A stretch of 64,000 nucleotides of DNA from Prostheceraeus crozeri. Its lineage: Eukaryota > Platyhelminthes > Polycladida > Euryleptidae. The DNA is taken from NCBI GenBank assembly GCA_907163375.1, contig CAJQUW010013620.1, positions 456,033 through 520,032 on the forward strand, read 5' to 3'. The translations under genes and the position numbers were made by a program. Every line of letters starts with the position of its first letter. Position 1 is the first letter of the stretch. Below are positions 20,910 through 30,085 of the stretch, piece by piece. The notes below the pieces were generated by a model. The model ran no database searches. It had not been told where the DNA came from and worked only from the letters and a program-made list of their open reading frames with translations.

Positions 20910-21302
20910 ATGTCTGTAAAACGGAAGGCATCTTCTCGTCAATCGAAACGCTCCTTCAAACCTTCAAGTCAGTTTAAAAAGGCGTTGCGAAAGTTAAACA
21001 GGATACATGATAATAAGAAGAAGTGTAAATTGATTCAAAATTCAAGTGATGATTTCATTCGCGATTTAGCTTTTGCAATACACAAATGTCTACCTATTTA
21101 CAAGCCTCTATTGAATGCTGGCTCTTTGAATAGCATAAAAAAGTTTTCGAATCCAAGGAGTAGTGATAAGAAAAGGCGAAACTTAATTCAGCGCGGTGGT
21201 GGTGGGTTTCTAAGTATGTTAAATGATATTGGAAACAGTATTAATGGTGTAATCAATAGTCCGCTTGGAAGGATTGCAGCAACTGCTGCAATGTTAATAT
21301 AA
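20910..21302 (+). CDS. Small basic Polinton protein with RGGGGFL motif
   Basis: A 130-residue protein with a Lys/Arg-rich N terminus (SVKRKASSRQSKRSFK), a central LNRIHDNKKKCKLIQNSSDD helix region and a C-terminal KKRRNLIQRGGGGFLSMLND followed by a hydrophobic glycine-containing end. Polintons and related viruses commonly carry a short protein with a basic helix and a K/R-LIQRGGGFL turn before a membrane-seeking tail. Its role is not known; a virion-associated role is inferred. The frame is open and complete. Confidence 0.65.
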   Translation: MSVKRKASSRQSKRSFKPSSQFKKALRKLNRIHDNKKKCKLIQNSSDDFIRDLAFAIHKCLPIYKPLLNAGSLNSIKKFSNPRSSDKKRRNLIQRGGGGFLSMLNDIGNSINGVINSPLGRIAATAAMLI

Positions 21303-21352
21303 GGTTAACGAATCATAAAGGACACGTCATCACTTTGATTGATGAGTCATAT

Positions 21353-21370
21353 ATAGGTGTATATAAGGAA
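21353..21370 (+). promoter_or_regulatory. TATA box (GTATATAAGG) upstream of the 21,453 gene
   Basis: GTGTATATAAGGAAGAC at about 21,357-21,372 lies some 80 bp before the ATG at 21,453. Similar TATATAAG boxes precede the polymerase gene (33,953-33,965, minus strand) and the small gene at 38,198-38,596 (38,728-38,740, minus strand), a repeated promoter style in this element. Confidence 0.55.
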
Positions 21371-21452
21371 GACGCTTTAATGATATTTTATCACTTTCAA
21401 GTGACAATTCATTTGCGCTGGTTGAAAGCTCCAAATTAGTACTCGTTGAAAC

Positions 21453-22187
21453 ATGACTCAGAAAATGTATACAATCAGAGAGGAAGGTGACGCTTTTGAG
21501 CAAGATCTCTTTAAGCTTCGTCCTACACGAAAAGTGCAAGGGATTGGAAATACATTCTACTTTCAAACCTTGAATTATGGTGATGATGGCTTTTATCTTC
21601 AAGTTCCATTCTTCCACAGTAATGGCATGTCTACATCAGGGTATAGCAACATGAGACAAATGCGAGTGACTTTTCCAAAATGGCAACAGGTGATTCTTAA
21701 AACTATTGACTCTTTCGCGAAAGAATGTGTTGAGCTGCCTGAAAGTGCTCCCACTCATTGGAGAAAGGCAATAGAGGAAGGAGTTGGTTACAAGGAATTG
21801 CCGGAATTCGATACACTGTTTTTAAAAATATCGGATCATTTTCAAGCATTCGATCTCTTTACAAACGCGATGGAATGTGAGGATCTCAAATGGGGCCGCT
21901 ATATGGGCTTAGTGCACGTTACCGGACTTTATATTGGCTCACATGGTTCGACTGGTAAAGTCGCATCTTTACAAATGAAGGTTCTTCAACTAGTCTATGA
22001 ACCACTACCAATTGATAAATGCTTAATTAACATTGATGAGACTGCTTCAAGTGATATGACGGAAGAGAGCAAAAAGCGAGGGCGGAAATCTAAAGATGGG
22101 AATCCTAAATTGAAGTTGAAGCGCCAAGATGTTGACTTAAAAACTTTCTATAATCCTAATTGTGATGAGGAAACACAAATGTTTTAA
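21453..22187 (+). CDS. Tryptophan-motif protein, PC4/ssDNA-binding candidate (element B)
   Basis: A 244-residue open frame. Residues about 25-75 give strands TFYFQTLNYGDDGFYLQVPF and then MRVTFPKWQQVILKTIDSF, the strand-then-Trp-helix layout also seen in the D1 copies. Residues about 140-180 give WGRYMGLVHVTGLYIGSHGS then KVASLQMKVLQLVYEP, matching the D1 blocks that end in YVGP or YMGP. The end is basic (KKRGRKSKDGNPKLKLKRQD). The family is unknown to me. A DNA-binding or single-strand-binding role is inferred from layout and charge. It is the best-preserved member of this family in the window. Confidence 0.6.
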   Translation: MTQKMYTIREEGDAFEQDLFKLRPTRKVQGIGNTFYFQTLNYGDDGFYLQVPFFHSNGMSTSGYSNMRQMRVTFPKWQQVILKTIDSFAKECVELPESAPTHWRKAIEEGVGYKELPEFDTLFLKISDHFQAFDLFTNAMECEDLKWGRYMGLVHVTGLYIGSHGSTGKVASLQMKVLQLVYEPLPIDKCLINIDETASSDMTEESKKRGRKSKDGNPKLKLKRQDVDLKTFYNPNCDEETQMF

Positions 22188-22312
22188 TTTGTAAATGTAA
22201 CTTGAAAGTTTCTATTCTGAATGTAAATAAACGTGATCTGGAACATGTGTCTGTTTTGTTGTTCTAAGCAAAATTAGCGGGATGATGATTTTAATGTTAA
22301 TGGAATTATAAG

Positions 22313-22939
22313 ATGACAGATTTTAGTCTATTCACTGATCGCAAAATGTGTGTCGCTGGACCTAAAACTACATTTGTAAATCAATTGCTACAATATAGAA
22401 ATGAAATGTTTAACAAGGAAATTAAGAGAGTCAAATGGTATTATGGAATATTTCAACCAGAACTACATTCTGCACTTCGCCAGAAAGGCTATGAGGTGAA
22501 GCAAGGGTTGCCATCAACTGAGGATATCAACGCAAGTGACTTACTAGTATTAGATGATCTATTACGTGAAAGCAAATCTTCAAAAGATGTAACTGAAATG
22601 TTCATTCAAACTGCACATCATAGGGAAACTTTTATTATCTACATCACCCAAAACATCTTCGATGGAGGGAAAGAGCAAAGAACTAGAAGCTTGAATACAC
22701 ATTATTTGGCAATATTTAAAAATCCAAGAGATAGCAGTCAGATACATCATCTCAGTAGACAGATATTATTACCTCAACAACCTAAAGTACTTTCAAAAAT
22801 ATATGAAGATGTAACAAAGAAACCACATGGCTATCTATTTATTGATGTAACCCAGGAATGTCCGGAACGACTTCGATTTCGAACAAATATCACACCTAAT
22901 TCCGCTGAACCAATGAAAGTTTTCTCGGTTCACAGTTAG
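22313..22939 (+). pseudogene. Genome-packaging ATPase (FtsK/HerA, A32-like)
   Basis: The frame starts with a CVAGPKTTFVNQLLQYRNEM segment at the place of the P-loop in Polinton ATPases. It has ASDLLVLDDLLRES as a Walker B region and ETFIIYITQNIF as the sensor-like strand, then SLNTHYLAIFKNPRD, all in the order of the Polinton packaging ATPase. In the family this enzyme pumps DNA into the capsid. It is eroded, with about one break. Neighbours are the 21,453 gene and the coiled-coil protein at 22,979, the usual company. Confidence 0.75.
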
Positions 22940-22978
22940 TTTTAAGCAATGTAATTTGTTGCCTTATTATTTTCAACC

Positions 22979-23629
22979 ATGTCGTATTCAAAGATGGTAG
23001 TCATTCCTCAAGAGGAGTATGTACAATTGACTACATTACAAAGTGCACAGGAAGTCAAAAATATAGATCAACCTATTACGAATCAACTTAAGGAACTAAC
23101 ACAAAAAGATATGGAAATTCGGAAGGTAAAGGATCCCTATCGACGAATACAGTTAGCAGCTGAAAACATTGATGAGAGGCGACAGATTCGTGACAAGTTG
23201 CGACGATTTATAACCTTGTCAACACCTCAACCATATCGTGTGCGCGCTGAGCGATTATTTGACTTCATTGATCCACATGTAAAGTTCAATGAGAGAGGGG
23301 AGATAATAGATGAAACAACTGGTGATGTTATTAGAAATAGTCACATAGATGACCTTCTACAATATGCTGTCAGAGATGTAAGGCGAAAACTAGGTGCACC
23401 ACAAGGGTGGACATATTTTCAGAAAATTTTATCTGATCAAAATGTACCTCACAATATTATTGGAGGACCGACTGTGAATGAATTGGATAAGGGTCACTTA
23501 CAAGATGGATCAAAGAGTAAAACACCCACGATGGCGGTCAAGCGAGAGCTTCATGATCCCGATGATCTGCAACCAAAAAGAGCTACTAGGCGCTCAATGC
23601 GTGTTGCGAAGGAGTATAGTAAATATTAA
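22979..23629 (+). CDS. Conserved Polinton structural/accessory protein (coiled coil)
   Basis: A 216-residue open frame beginning VVIPQEEYVQLTTLQS, with a helical TNQLKELTQKDMEIRKVKDP segment and a mid part EERLFDFIDPHVKFNERGEI-like in layout (RAERLFDFIDPH, then NERGEIID). It has a RRKLGAPQGWTYFQKIL helix and a basic end RATRRSMRVAKEYSKY. Proteins of this shape, a short coiled coil followed by a small globular domain that ends in a basic tail, occupy this place between ATPase and integrase in many Polintons. The function is not established. Confidence 0.6.
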   Translation: MSYSKMVVIPQEEYVQLTTLQSAQEVKNIDQPITNQLKELTQKDMEIRKVKDPYRRIQLAAENIDERRQIRDKLRRFITLSTPQPYRVRAERLFDFIDPHVKFNERGEIIDETTGDVIRNSHIDDLLQYAVRDVRRKLGAPQGWTYFQKILSDQNVPHNIIGGPTVNELDKGHLQDGSKSKTPTMAVKRELHDPDDLQPKRATRRSMRVAKEYSKY

Positions 23630-23733
23630 GCAAATATGAATTAAGCCTTGCCTCTCTCATATCATGTCGTTACAAAAATTTTGCTATTGTTTGAAATCTG
23701 CGCTCGAAGGTAAAGCAGAAGAGGGCATAGAGG

Positions 23734-24883
23734 TTGATATCAATTGTGTTAGCAGTTGCTGTGCGAGTAATGCGCGTGCAAATCAGAACAAAGACGATGA
23801 GTACAGCAGTGAAACTCAGAAAGATTTATTACGACTTAAATCACCCCGCACGTTTCAGTCGTCCGGAGGTTCTAGCTCGTGCAGAAGGTGTGGGAATAGA
23901 GAAAGTCAAGAAGTGGTTAAGGAGTCAACCGACCTACACTCTTCACAAAAATGCGAGAAAGCGGTTTCCAATGAGAAAATATGTTGTTGACAATATAGAT
24001 AGTCAATGGCAAGCGGACTTGGCTGACATGCAACAGATATCACTGCACAATGATGGCTATAAATACATCTTAACCGTAATAGATATTTTATCTCGCTATG
24101 CTTGGGCACGTGTGCTGAAATCTAAACGAGGACCAGAAGTTGAAGCGGCTTTTCAGAGCATTTTCGATGAGGGGCGTGTTCCGCAAAGAATACAGACCGA
24201 TCAAGGGAAGGAATTCGAAAACTCTCATGTTCGAAGTCTCTCTAAAAGTCATAATGTGGAATTGTTTAGTTCCAAAAGTGCTTATAAAGCTGCCATGGTT
24301 GAGAGGTTCAATCGCACACAGAAGACAAAAATATGGCGCTATTTCACTGCAAAAAATACACATGTTTGGGTGGGTGAGCTGCAGAAATTTAAGAATTACA
24401 ATGAAAGCTACCATCGAATCATTAAGATGAAACCAGTTGATGTTACCCCAGATAATGCGATGGATGTATGGCTTCGATTGTATGATAAGAAAGCGAAAAA
24501 CATTTCCAATGAAAGGAAAATTAATGTTGGTGATAGAGTTCGGATTTCAAAGGTTAAGTCTACATTTGAGAAGGGGTATCTACCTAATTTGGACTGAAGA
24601 AGAGCTTTTTGCAGATGAAGTGAATAGAAAATTTAGACCCACCATGTATAAATTAATAGATTACCCTGGCAATCCAATTGAAGGAAAATTTTACTCTTAC
24701 GAATTGCAAGTAGTAGACAGAAGTGAAGAGGTGTATATGATTGACAAAATAATTAGGAGGAAAGGTCATGGCAATCAAAGGAAATATCTAGTTAAATGGA
24801 AAGGATATCTTGATTCATTCAATAGCTGGATAACGCACCAGGATCTACAAAATGTGGAGGTGGGAGACACTCGTAACTTTTAA
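23734..24883 (+). pseudogene. Retrovirus-like integrase with chromodomain
   Basis: An N-terminal helical region (YYDLNHPARFSRPEVLARAE) precedes the rve core. The catalytic acids are seen in WQADLADM, IQTDQGKEF and AAMVERFNRT. An SH3-like NVGDRVRISKVKS stretch and a C-terminal chromodomain (KIIRRKGHGNQRKYLVKWKG then SFNSWI) follow. Polinton integrases insert the element with 6-bp duplications, which agrees with the ends of B. A chromodomain may steer insertion to chromatin marks, as known for some LTR elements. It is broken about once or twice. Confidence 0.9.
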
Positions 24884-24923
24884 GCTAATATAGCATGTGA
24901 CATCTTCCATATATGAGTTTAAC

Positions 24924-26501
24924 ATGTCTACTAACTTCAACATCATTCTTCCAAGCAATAGCAACCCCAAGATATTCCCAAGTAACAAACCATCTCCACA
25001 CTCTGTTGAATTCGCTAATCCAATTACTCTGCATGGACCCCATGAAGTTGCTCTAACTGAAATTACTTATTACAACGATATCAGTTTGCTAAAGAACAAC
25101 TATTTTGAATTACATAGAGAAGTACGAGAGAAGGATGATTGTTTTCGCATATTTCACAATAGTCTACATGGTACATGGGCTTTTCATCATCTAACTTTAC
25201 ATCCTTTTTCAACATCTTTACCATCTGTCCAAAACATGATTAAAATTCAAGAGGCATTTGCAACGTCAACTTTTGATTCTAAGGTTCCCACAATGAGCTT
25301 GCAAGATACAGAAAAGGAAATCGGTTGAATGTTTGAACGAATAAATGATCTCTTCAAGCTCACTTTGAATAAATTCTACAAACCAGTCATAAAGGGGTCA
25401 ACAAAATTGATGAAGGAAGGGAAGCATGTTCTTCTTGTATTAGGTAAGGATTTGAGTCATACTTTTGGGTATTCCAGAACAACTTTCTCATCAAGGTATT
25501 GGTACAATGGACGTGGGTGGAATTCGGAGAGGAAAGTCACTGATTTTAAATGTAGAATTGTGCCATTGTATGCATTACAAAAAAGGAGCATCCGAGTAAA
25601 AAATAAATTTGAGGTCATTAGAAGTGTTGAACACTTTGCAAGAAAGTTTCAAGGATCAGTGCCAGAAACGTTAATGACTTGTGAACATAAGAAAGAGAAA
25701 GTAACTTTATTTACTGTTGAAACGGAGGCAGAATTTATTGTTTTTACTAAAAAGACACCATTGGAAAGTCTGATTCCGCTGTTATTGAATTCGGATCTGA
25801 AATGATTGGGATGTTTAAGGGTCTTGAAAGCGCACCTTTGTTGACAGAATTAAATGATACATTCAAGGTTCAATTGTCCTCTTCTAAACTCAAAGCATCA
25901 ACAAATGCTTCATGGGATATCCACGTATACAGCGAAGACATATTGGGTGATGATTTGTCTACTTCCAGTGAACTTGTAAAAAGAGTTAATTTAAACATTG
26001 AAAGCTTGAAAACGCCATCTGAATTGTGTACAAAGTTAAAGGAGTTTGGTGTAGATTACCTTGATGCAGATGAATATCACTTTTCTTATGATCCACATAA
26101 GAAACGCATGATTCTAAAGGTAGGGAAGAACTCTCTTATCAAGCTGGATAGCGTGTTAACGACCACATTAGGATTCTCAAAATCAACTATTTATGAAGGC
26201 ACATCAGTAGGCGATACAGCTCCATCACTAGAGCGTGATATAAGTAACTTATACGTCTATTGCAACATTATTGAATATACAAGGGTTGGCGACATTGAGG
26301 CCCCACTTCTACGCACATTTCCCTTCTCATCCGTAAGGAAGCAACTAATCAATCGAGAATTTTTTTAACACAATGTATCTACCAATCAGCCGAAATTACA
26401 TTAATAGAATTGACATATCAATTCATGATGACGCAGGAGAAGTAGTACCGTTCTGTGGTGGTGTCACTGTTTTGACCCTACATATTAGGTCACGAGAATA
26501 A
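24924..26501 (+). pseudogene. Minor capsid (penton-like) Polinton protein
   Basis: It starts STNFNIILPSNSNPKIFPSN then PHEVALTEITYYNDI. This is the widespread Polinton/adintovirus protein whose start reads as LPSNSS, a proline-rich turn, then EVALTEI. The end reads MYLPISRNYINRIDISIHDD with GEVVPFCGG and a final LTLHIRSRE, which is also standard for this family. It is usually assigned to the penton or minor capsid. It lies between integrase and the pVI-like gene. It is a fossil with about two or three breaks. Confidence 0.75.
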
Positions 26502-26544
26502 GGCTTCACGTTATTGTGACTTCCATAGTTATTCAATAGTCATA

Positions 26545-27022
26545 ATGACAGGCATTTACAGTAGACCATCATATCAGAGCGGTTATCCCGTGTTTATTGG
26601 AGGTAGACGACAAGTTGGAGGCATATTTGGTGCAATAAGACGTATGGTTCTTCCAGCACTCAAAAAGTATGGCGTACCAATCATGAAGCGCGTTGGAACC
26701 AGGGCTTTAGATTCTGGTGCAAATGTTGCAGCTGATGCGCTTCAAGGTGAGGATATCGGTGAATATATGAAAATGCGCGCGCAGCAATCTGCCATAGACG
26801 CATTAGATGATTTAACAAAGACGAGACGTACAGTTCGGAAGAAGCGTAGGAAGTCGACAAGTTGGATCCGGTCAAGTTACTAAGCAAAGACGCAGGAAAA
26901 GTAAAAAGCCGACTAGAGCAGCACGTTCTAAATCTAGACGTCGAGTGAAAACAAGAAAGCGCAAACGAAATTCCACAGCGACTACAAACAAGTCAAAACG
27001 AAGGAAGACAACATATTTGTAG
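26545..27022 (+). pseudogene. pVI/pX-like basic capsid protein
   Basis: The start reads YQSGYPVFIGGRRQVGGIFG then AIRRMVLPALKKYG. An ANVAADALQGEDIGEYMKMR helix follows, and then a long Arg/Lys/Ser-rich tail. This is the Polinton counterpart of adenovirus core or membrane-lytic proteins: a hydrophobic GxGG start, an ADDALxG helix and a basic tail. It lies directly upstream of the major capsid gene, the normal order. It is broken about once. Confidence 0.7.
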
Positions 27023-27032
27023 AGCTAGTGCG

Positions 27033-28314
27033 ATGCAGCGTATCAATTCGGCTTTGTGTTTCTTCGATTCTCCCCCTCATCAGACAGACATCATCTCCTC
27101 AACAATTGTAGACATAGTCCCCACAACAAATATCGATGGTAACCAACAGCCTATTCAGTTTGATATACCTGCCAATCCTCAAGATTATATTGACTGTCAA
27201 TCTATTGATTTAGAGTTGTGTATACAAATTAAGAAGACTGATGGTACAAATATTGATTCATCCAAGGATAAAGTGGGATTGGCAAATCTTCCTATTGCCA
27301 GTCTGTTCTCAGATGTGTATCTAATATTGAATGACAAACAGATTGAAGGAGGGGATCGAGCATATCCATACGGAGCATACATACATACAATGACTCAATT
27401 TCAAAAGCAAGATAAACAGTCACAGTTACAAGTTTCTGGGTGGTATGATGATCAGCAAGGGAAATTTATGATGTCTCAAATACAGGGTTAAAAAGACGAA
27501 TGGATTTAACAGCGGATTCAAAGGAATTATACTTGAGAGGACGTGTCTATCTTGATTTCCTTCGTCAATCTAGATATCTGCTATCACAGGTTAAATGCAA
27601 ATAAAATTTATTCGTGCAAATCCTGAGTTTGCGTTAATGGCTTTTGAAGCTACAAACTATCAAGTCAACATAAGTAATGCCGTGCTCAATGTAAGGCGAG
27701 CAACAATGAACCCGTCAGTCATCAACGAGCATGCGACAGGATTGAGGAAAAACAATGCAATATATCCAGTTAATCACAGTGTGTTGACAAACTTCACAAT
27801 TGGTGCGTGATCATCCTAACATGCCTACCCAAATCTTTTTCCCACTGCAATGCCAAAGGCGGTGTATATCACATTTGTGGAAAATGTGGCATTCATTGGT
27901 GCTTTTGAAAAGAATCCATTCAATTTCCAACACTTCAATGTTAGCAAACTAGCACTCTACCAGGATGGGAAATTTGTATCTTGCAAAGCATATGAGCCTA
28001 ATTTCAAAGATGGGAAATTCGCACGTGAATATGTATCTACTTTCACCGCCCTCAACATGTTTAATACAGATGATTCAAATGGAATTACAATGGATAAGTA
28101 CAAGAATGGCTACTTCTTCATTATGTACAACCTCACAGCAGATGCAGATCTAGGTGGTGAAAGCGCAGGAGTTACAAAGCCTGGAAATCTACGACTGGAG
28201 GTATCATTTGAGTCACCTTTGAAGAAAACAATTACTTGTCTCATTTACGCTATCTATGATAGCAAAGTTGAGATAACAAGAATGAGAGACGTGACTGTCA
28301 GCTATCAGAGATGA
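27033..28314 (+). pseudogene. Major capsid protein (double jelly-roll, F54H12.2-like)
   Basis: The N-terminal part reads FFDSPPHQTDIISSTIVDIV then IQFDIPANPQDYIDCQSIDL and KVGLANLPIASLFSDVYLIL then YPYGAYIHTM. This is the classic Polinton capsid signature (PPTQT, then IEFxIxGxxxEYIDL, then VGPxNLxLxSLFSQV, then TYPYRAYL). The C-terminal part has NPFNFQHFNVSKLALYQDGK and a GNLRLEVSFESPLKKTITCL strand. In the family it forms the capsid shell. It overlaps the protease start by four bases. It is a fossil with about two breaks. Confidence 0.85.
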
Positions 28315-28775
28315 GTAACTTAAGCAACATAGAAATCTTGAGGAAAATGAGGAAAGCTCATCCCTACTCCAAGACAATATTTCTCAATGTCTTTTCTAGA
28401 GATAAGTTACCTGATTCAATTCCTTTCTATCCTTGTTCGCTTATCATCAATACGGATACCAACAATCTTCCAGGAAAACATTGGATTGCTGTATACATCA
28501 ATCGTTATAAAGTGGCCGAATATTTTGACTCTCTTAATCAACCTCGTTTACAAGATATCGCATTATGGATGAACAGGTTCTCCTGGACTGTTAGGAAAGT
28601 GACATCGTTCCCACTTCAAAGTAATACATCTCTAATGTGCGGTGGCTATGTACTCTATTTTGTCAACGAGAGTCCATTGAAAAATAACTGTAAAAGTGCT
28701 TTAGAACTATTTTCAAAAGACTGTGATAAAAATGAAGTAATTCTTACTAAGTATGTCGAAACAGTTTTGAAATAA
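28311..28775 (+). CDS. Adenain-like cysteine protease
   Basis: A 154-residue open frame. The catalytic His lies in LPGKHWIAVYI (about residue 57), followed by an acidic residue in EYFDSLNQP (about residue 74) and the Cys in MCGGYVLYFV (about residue 110). This is the order of adenovirus protease and Ulp1-type enzymes. In Polintons it processes virion proteins. It overlaps the end of the capsid gene by four bases and ends about 100 bp before the convergent TBP-like gene. It looks complete. Confidence 0.85.
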   Translation: MSNLSNIEILRKMRKAHPYSKTIFLNVFSRDKLPDSIPFYPCSLIINTDTNNLPGKHWIAVYINRYKVAEYFDSLNQPRLQDIALWMNRFSWTVRKVTSFPLQSNTSLMCGGYVLYFVNESPLKNNCKSALELFSKDCDKNEVILTKYVETVLK

Positions 28776-28882
28776 AGTTTTATGTTGTATCATTAACTTG
28801 CTCTCTTTTTTCCAAAACAAGGGTTTATAAGGAAAACAAAAGCATGTTCATATTTCATTATCTATTCACATATATACAAAAT

Positions 28883-29447
28883 CTACAATTTGGTCTTCAT
28901 GAAACATTTTTTCAAATCACATATGATGGGAGGCACATCACTTATGTCTTTAATGCCGGTTATCACAATCTTTCCATTATGGAACACATGAACATGATAT
29001 GGATGCCAGTTAGTCAATTGAGCTGCTGGAAATAACTCCACTTCATATGTTAGATTATGTGATGATGTAACTTTACGGAAGTCATAGTGATAGTGCAATT
29101 CACATAACACGGTTATTGTCTTCACTTTCCAATCAGGAATCACCAAGTAAATGTTCCAAAGTAAGGTGTAGATATGAGAGATCACCCTCCATGACCCTTC
29201 CAATACATTGAATTGTTCCATTTGGAAAGAATAGGATAGTGAGAGATTTATCCTTCCTCTGAATCCTCCATGTTAACATTGAGGGTCTTCCAAGATGTAA
29301 GCTCGTTGTCGGCTTCAATTTGCGTTTTATCAGTAACCATTGTTTTCGGTTGGGTATATTCCTCTCGATCTCTTGTAGATTGAGTTTTGACTTTGCTTTT
29401 GTAGTTAACATCCGATTTACAACTTCCAACCGTTTGATGTCCTCCAT
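28883..29447 (-). pseudogene. TATA-box-binding-protein-like protein (TBP-like), element B copy
   Basis: The first repeat half reads LNLQEIERNIPN, then GRPSMLTWRIQRK and LTILFFPNGTIQCIGRV. This parallels TBP's LDLKxIAxxxxNAEYNPxxF, then VIMRIxxP and IFxSGKMVCTGAK. The second half reads TYEVELFPAAQLTNWHPYHV then HVFHNGKIVITGIKDISDV, parallel to YEPELFPGLI then FxSGKVVLTGAK. The D1 copy at 3,260 shares the same shape and the same FPAA-x-x-x-WHP signature, so the two are close relatives and distinct from a host TBP. It is broken about once. It lies convergent to the protease and directly downstream of the candidate PC4-like gene. Confidence 0.75.
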
Positions 29448-29808
29448 CTTTAATGAATGACGTTATCTGTGGTAGTATCTCCCTTGTAAAGGCTTCCCAT
29501 GTGACGTCACTGAAACGAAAAAATCGATATTCAACATCTTCCCGTTTTGGTGAGCAGACGTATAGTTTGACTGATGAATCACACTTTATCCATACCTTGT
29601 CATCGAGAGGAATCTTGATCCGAGTCTTATGGTTGCTAATGAGATCAGCGAAGTCTTTCAGTGAAGGCAATGAGTCAATACTAATGCAAACGCCACGATG
29701 TTTTCGAACACTATTTGCTATTGAATGACGAAATGCTATTCTTTTAGAATTTGTTATGTGAACGTTTTGAACGTCACTAAGTTTCCATGTTCTAATGTAA
29801 TGAGGCAT
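29248..29808 (-). CDS. Uncharacterised protein upstream of TBP-like (PC4-like candidate)
   Basis: A 186-residue open frame. Its middle gives strands IKIPLDDKVWIKCDSSVKLY then DVEYRFFRFSDVTWEAFTRE and ILPQITSFIKDGG. The layout of beta strands followed by a helix beginning near Trp resembles PC4-type coactivators, and the gene upstream of the D1 TBP-like gene ends similarly. A Ser/Thr/Lys-rich tail overlaps the start of the TBP-like gene in another frame, so the two genes are tightly packed. The N-terminal SVRKHRGVCISIDSLPSLKD region is not recognised. Assignment to PC4 is speculative. Confidence 0.45.
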   Translation of the reverse strand: MPHYIRTWKLSDVQNVHITNSKRIAFRHSIANSVRKHRGVCISIDSLPSLKDFADLISNHKTRIKIPLDDKVWIKCDSSVKLYVCSPKREDVEYRFFRFSDVTWEAFTREILPQITSFIKDGGHQTVGSCKSDVNYKSKVKTQSTRDREEYTQPKTMVTDKTQIEADNELTSWKTLNVNMEDSEEG

Positions 29809-29868
29809 GTCGAAAGCTATGTTTCAAATTTAGGTTTAATGTTTGCCTAAAGTTTGTTATTTCATTAG

Positions 29869-30037
29869 CTCAACATATCGGAATGATGTTGAGTACAAAG
29901 TCTTTACATATCCATTCACATTAGGACTACCTATTTATTAGTAATCATTTCTACATATCCGAAAGATGTAGAAATTTCAATTTTAGTAAGACTACTTATG
30001 CATTAGTAAGTGTTGCTACATGTCGGAAGATGTAGCA
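29869..30037. repeat. Three covarying hairpins with a conserved TCGGAA-type loop
   Basis: Hairpin 1 (29,869-29,893) is CTCAACAT/ATGTTGAG. Hairpin 2 (29,947-29,975) is ATTTCTACAT/ATGTAGAAAT. Hairpin 3 (30,014-30,037) is TGCTACAT/ATGTAGCA. The loops are ATCGGAATG, ATCCGAAAG and GTCGGAAG. The lower stems differ between copies but pair fully in each, so changes are compensated. The block lies between the polymerase stop and the leftward gene starting at 29,808. It may be an RNA structure in that gene's leader or a set of paired protein-binding sites. Confidence 0.65.
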
Positions 30038-30085
30038 GTCGCAAGATCTATTACAAGTGGAATATTGTATTGCATTTATTTAGAC

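Noticed and set aside
29453-29728. Plus-strand frame opposite the 29,248-29,808 gene
   Set aside because: It has no motif and lies in a leftward gene cluster, so it is a shadow.
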